The notes under the pieces: model-generated
What the model saw: only the letters and a program-made list of their open reading frames with translations
Told to the model about the DNA's origin: nothing
Database searches by the model: none
Program-made: the position numbers and the translations under genes
Part shown: positions 14,397 through 14,577 of the stretch, one piece after another
How the letters are laid out: every line of letters starts with the position of its first letter
Numbering within the stretch: the first letter of the stretch is position 1
Source of the DNA: CAZYCC01 sp964645985
GTDB taxonomy: Bacteria; Bacillota; Clostridia; Oscillospirales; CAG-272
Assembly (NCBI GenBank): GCA_964645985.1
Contig: CAZYCC010000040.1
Coordinates: 1-14,577, forward strand
Direction: 5' to 3'
Length of the DNA stretch: 14,577 nt

Positions 14397-14425
14397 AATA
14401 TACCACACGAGAGGGGGGATGTCAA
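14397..14425 (-). promoter_or_regulatory. Promoter of the PHP gene and perhaps the genes beyond
   Basis: TTGACA (14420-14425), 17 bp, TATATT (14397-14402), with GTGTGG just before the -10 box. It is near-consensus. As no clear promoter or terminator was found between the PHP, flavodiiron and ABC genes, it may serve a transcript of up to 10 kb ending at 4424-4459. Confidence 0.88.
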
Positions 14426-14465
14426 GGAGGGCGGGCGCGAGAGGAAGAGGCGCGCCCCTTCGATA

Positions 14466-14495
14466 AACCTCGCGGTACCGCGCGGGGTTCTTTTT
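14466..14495 (+). terminator. Intrinsic terminator between divergent promoters
   Basis: Nine pairs (14466-14474 with 14481-14489, one G-T wobble) and a 6-nt loop are followed by C and five T on the + strand. It would stop antisense transcripts running through the PHP gene before they reach the promoter at 14532. Confidence 0.5.
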
Positions 14496-14531
14496 CGCAA
14501 AGAGAGGGCATAGAGCCGCGGATGAGAAGAC

Positions 14532-14560
14532 TTGACAAGCGGTAAAATCAGGTGTATAAA
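14532..14560 (+). promoter_or_regulatory. Promoter for a gene beyond the right edge
   Basis: TTGACA (14532-14537), 17 bp, TATAAA (14555-14560). A TATAAT at 14568-14573 is too far from this -35 box to be its partner. The transcript would start near the window end, so its gene is not visible. Confidence 0.85.
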
Positions 14561-14577
14561 TAAAGTGTATAATGAAA

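Noticed and set aside
14568..14573. TATAAT at the right edge as a -10 box
   Set aside because: It lies 30 bp from the TTGACA box with no other -35 box at proper distance; TATAAA at 14555 has the exact 17-bp spacing.

Overview
The window looks like chromosome from a GC-rich, anaerobic, Gram-positive-type bacterium, probably of class Clostridia. The evidence is: bL27 carries the short N-terminal extension that is removed by the cysteine protease Prp, and prp sits between the genes for bL21 and bL27; there is a SipW-type signal peptide, a lipobox lipoprotein, and a flavodiiron oxygen/NO reductase fused to its own electron-donor domains. Promoters follow the TTGACA-N17-TATAAT pattern. No tRNA, rRNA, CRISPR array, transposase or recombinase gene was seen.

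Layout. (1) Positions 1-564 hold no convincing gene but are dense in regulatory structure: a terminator at the left edge, a 270-bp segment bounded by near-perfect 20-bp inverted repeats (76-95 and 326-345), and a chain of strong hairpins (369-547). (2) Positions 565-2574 (+) encode a 669-aa secreted protein joining a TasA/camelysin-like N-terminus to a GLUG-type repeat region. (3) Positions 2575-4347 (-) are the rplU-prp-rpmA ribosomal operon with its own promoter and structured leader, unusual for a ~400-bp gap between prp and rpmA. (4) Positions 4424-11128 (-) are an ABC operon: ATPase, permease, GldG-like protein, DUF4340-like membrane protein and a parvulin-like lipoprotein, closed by a terminator. 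(5) Positions 11316-14381 (-) hold a flavodiiron/flavin-reductase/rubredoxin fusion and a PHP-family histidinol-phosphatase-like gene. The only clear promoter found upstream of this run is the one in front of the PHP gene, so PHP, flavodiiron and ABC genes may share readthrough transcription. (6) The right edge has an outward promoter for a gene beyond the window.

The most interesting signal is the left-hand region. The inverted repeats enclose a strong promoter that, in this assembly, points away from the surface-protein gene, and an intrinsic terminator that points toward it. Each repeat is itself a dyad with a 6-bp centre, as expected of a site-specific recombinase target. Inversion would turn the promoter toward the gene and move the terminator behind it. 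I infer a phase-variable ON/OFF switch for the SipW-type surface protein, shown here in OFF, followed by an unidentified structured RNA leader. The second point of interest is the Gld-like ABC operon ending in a parvulin-like lipoprotein that lacks the expected catalytic histidine.
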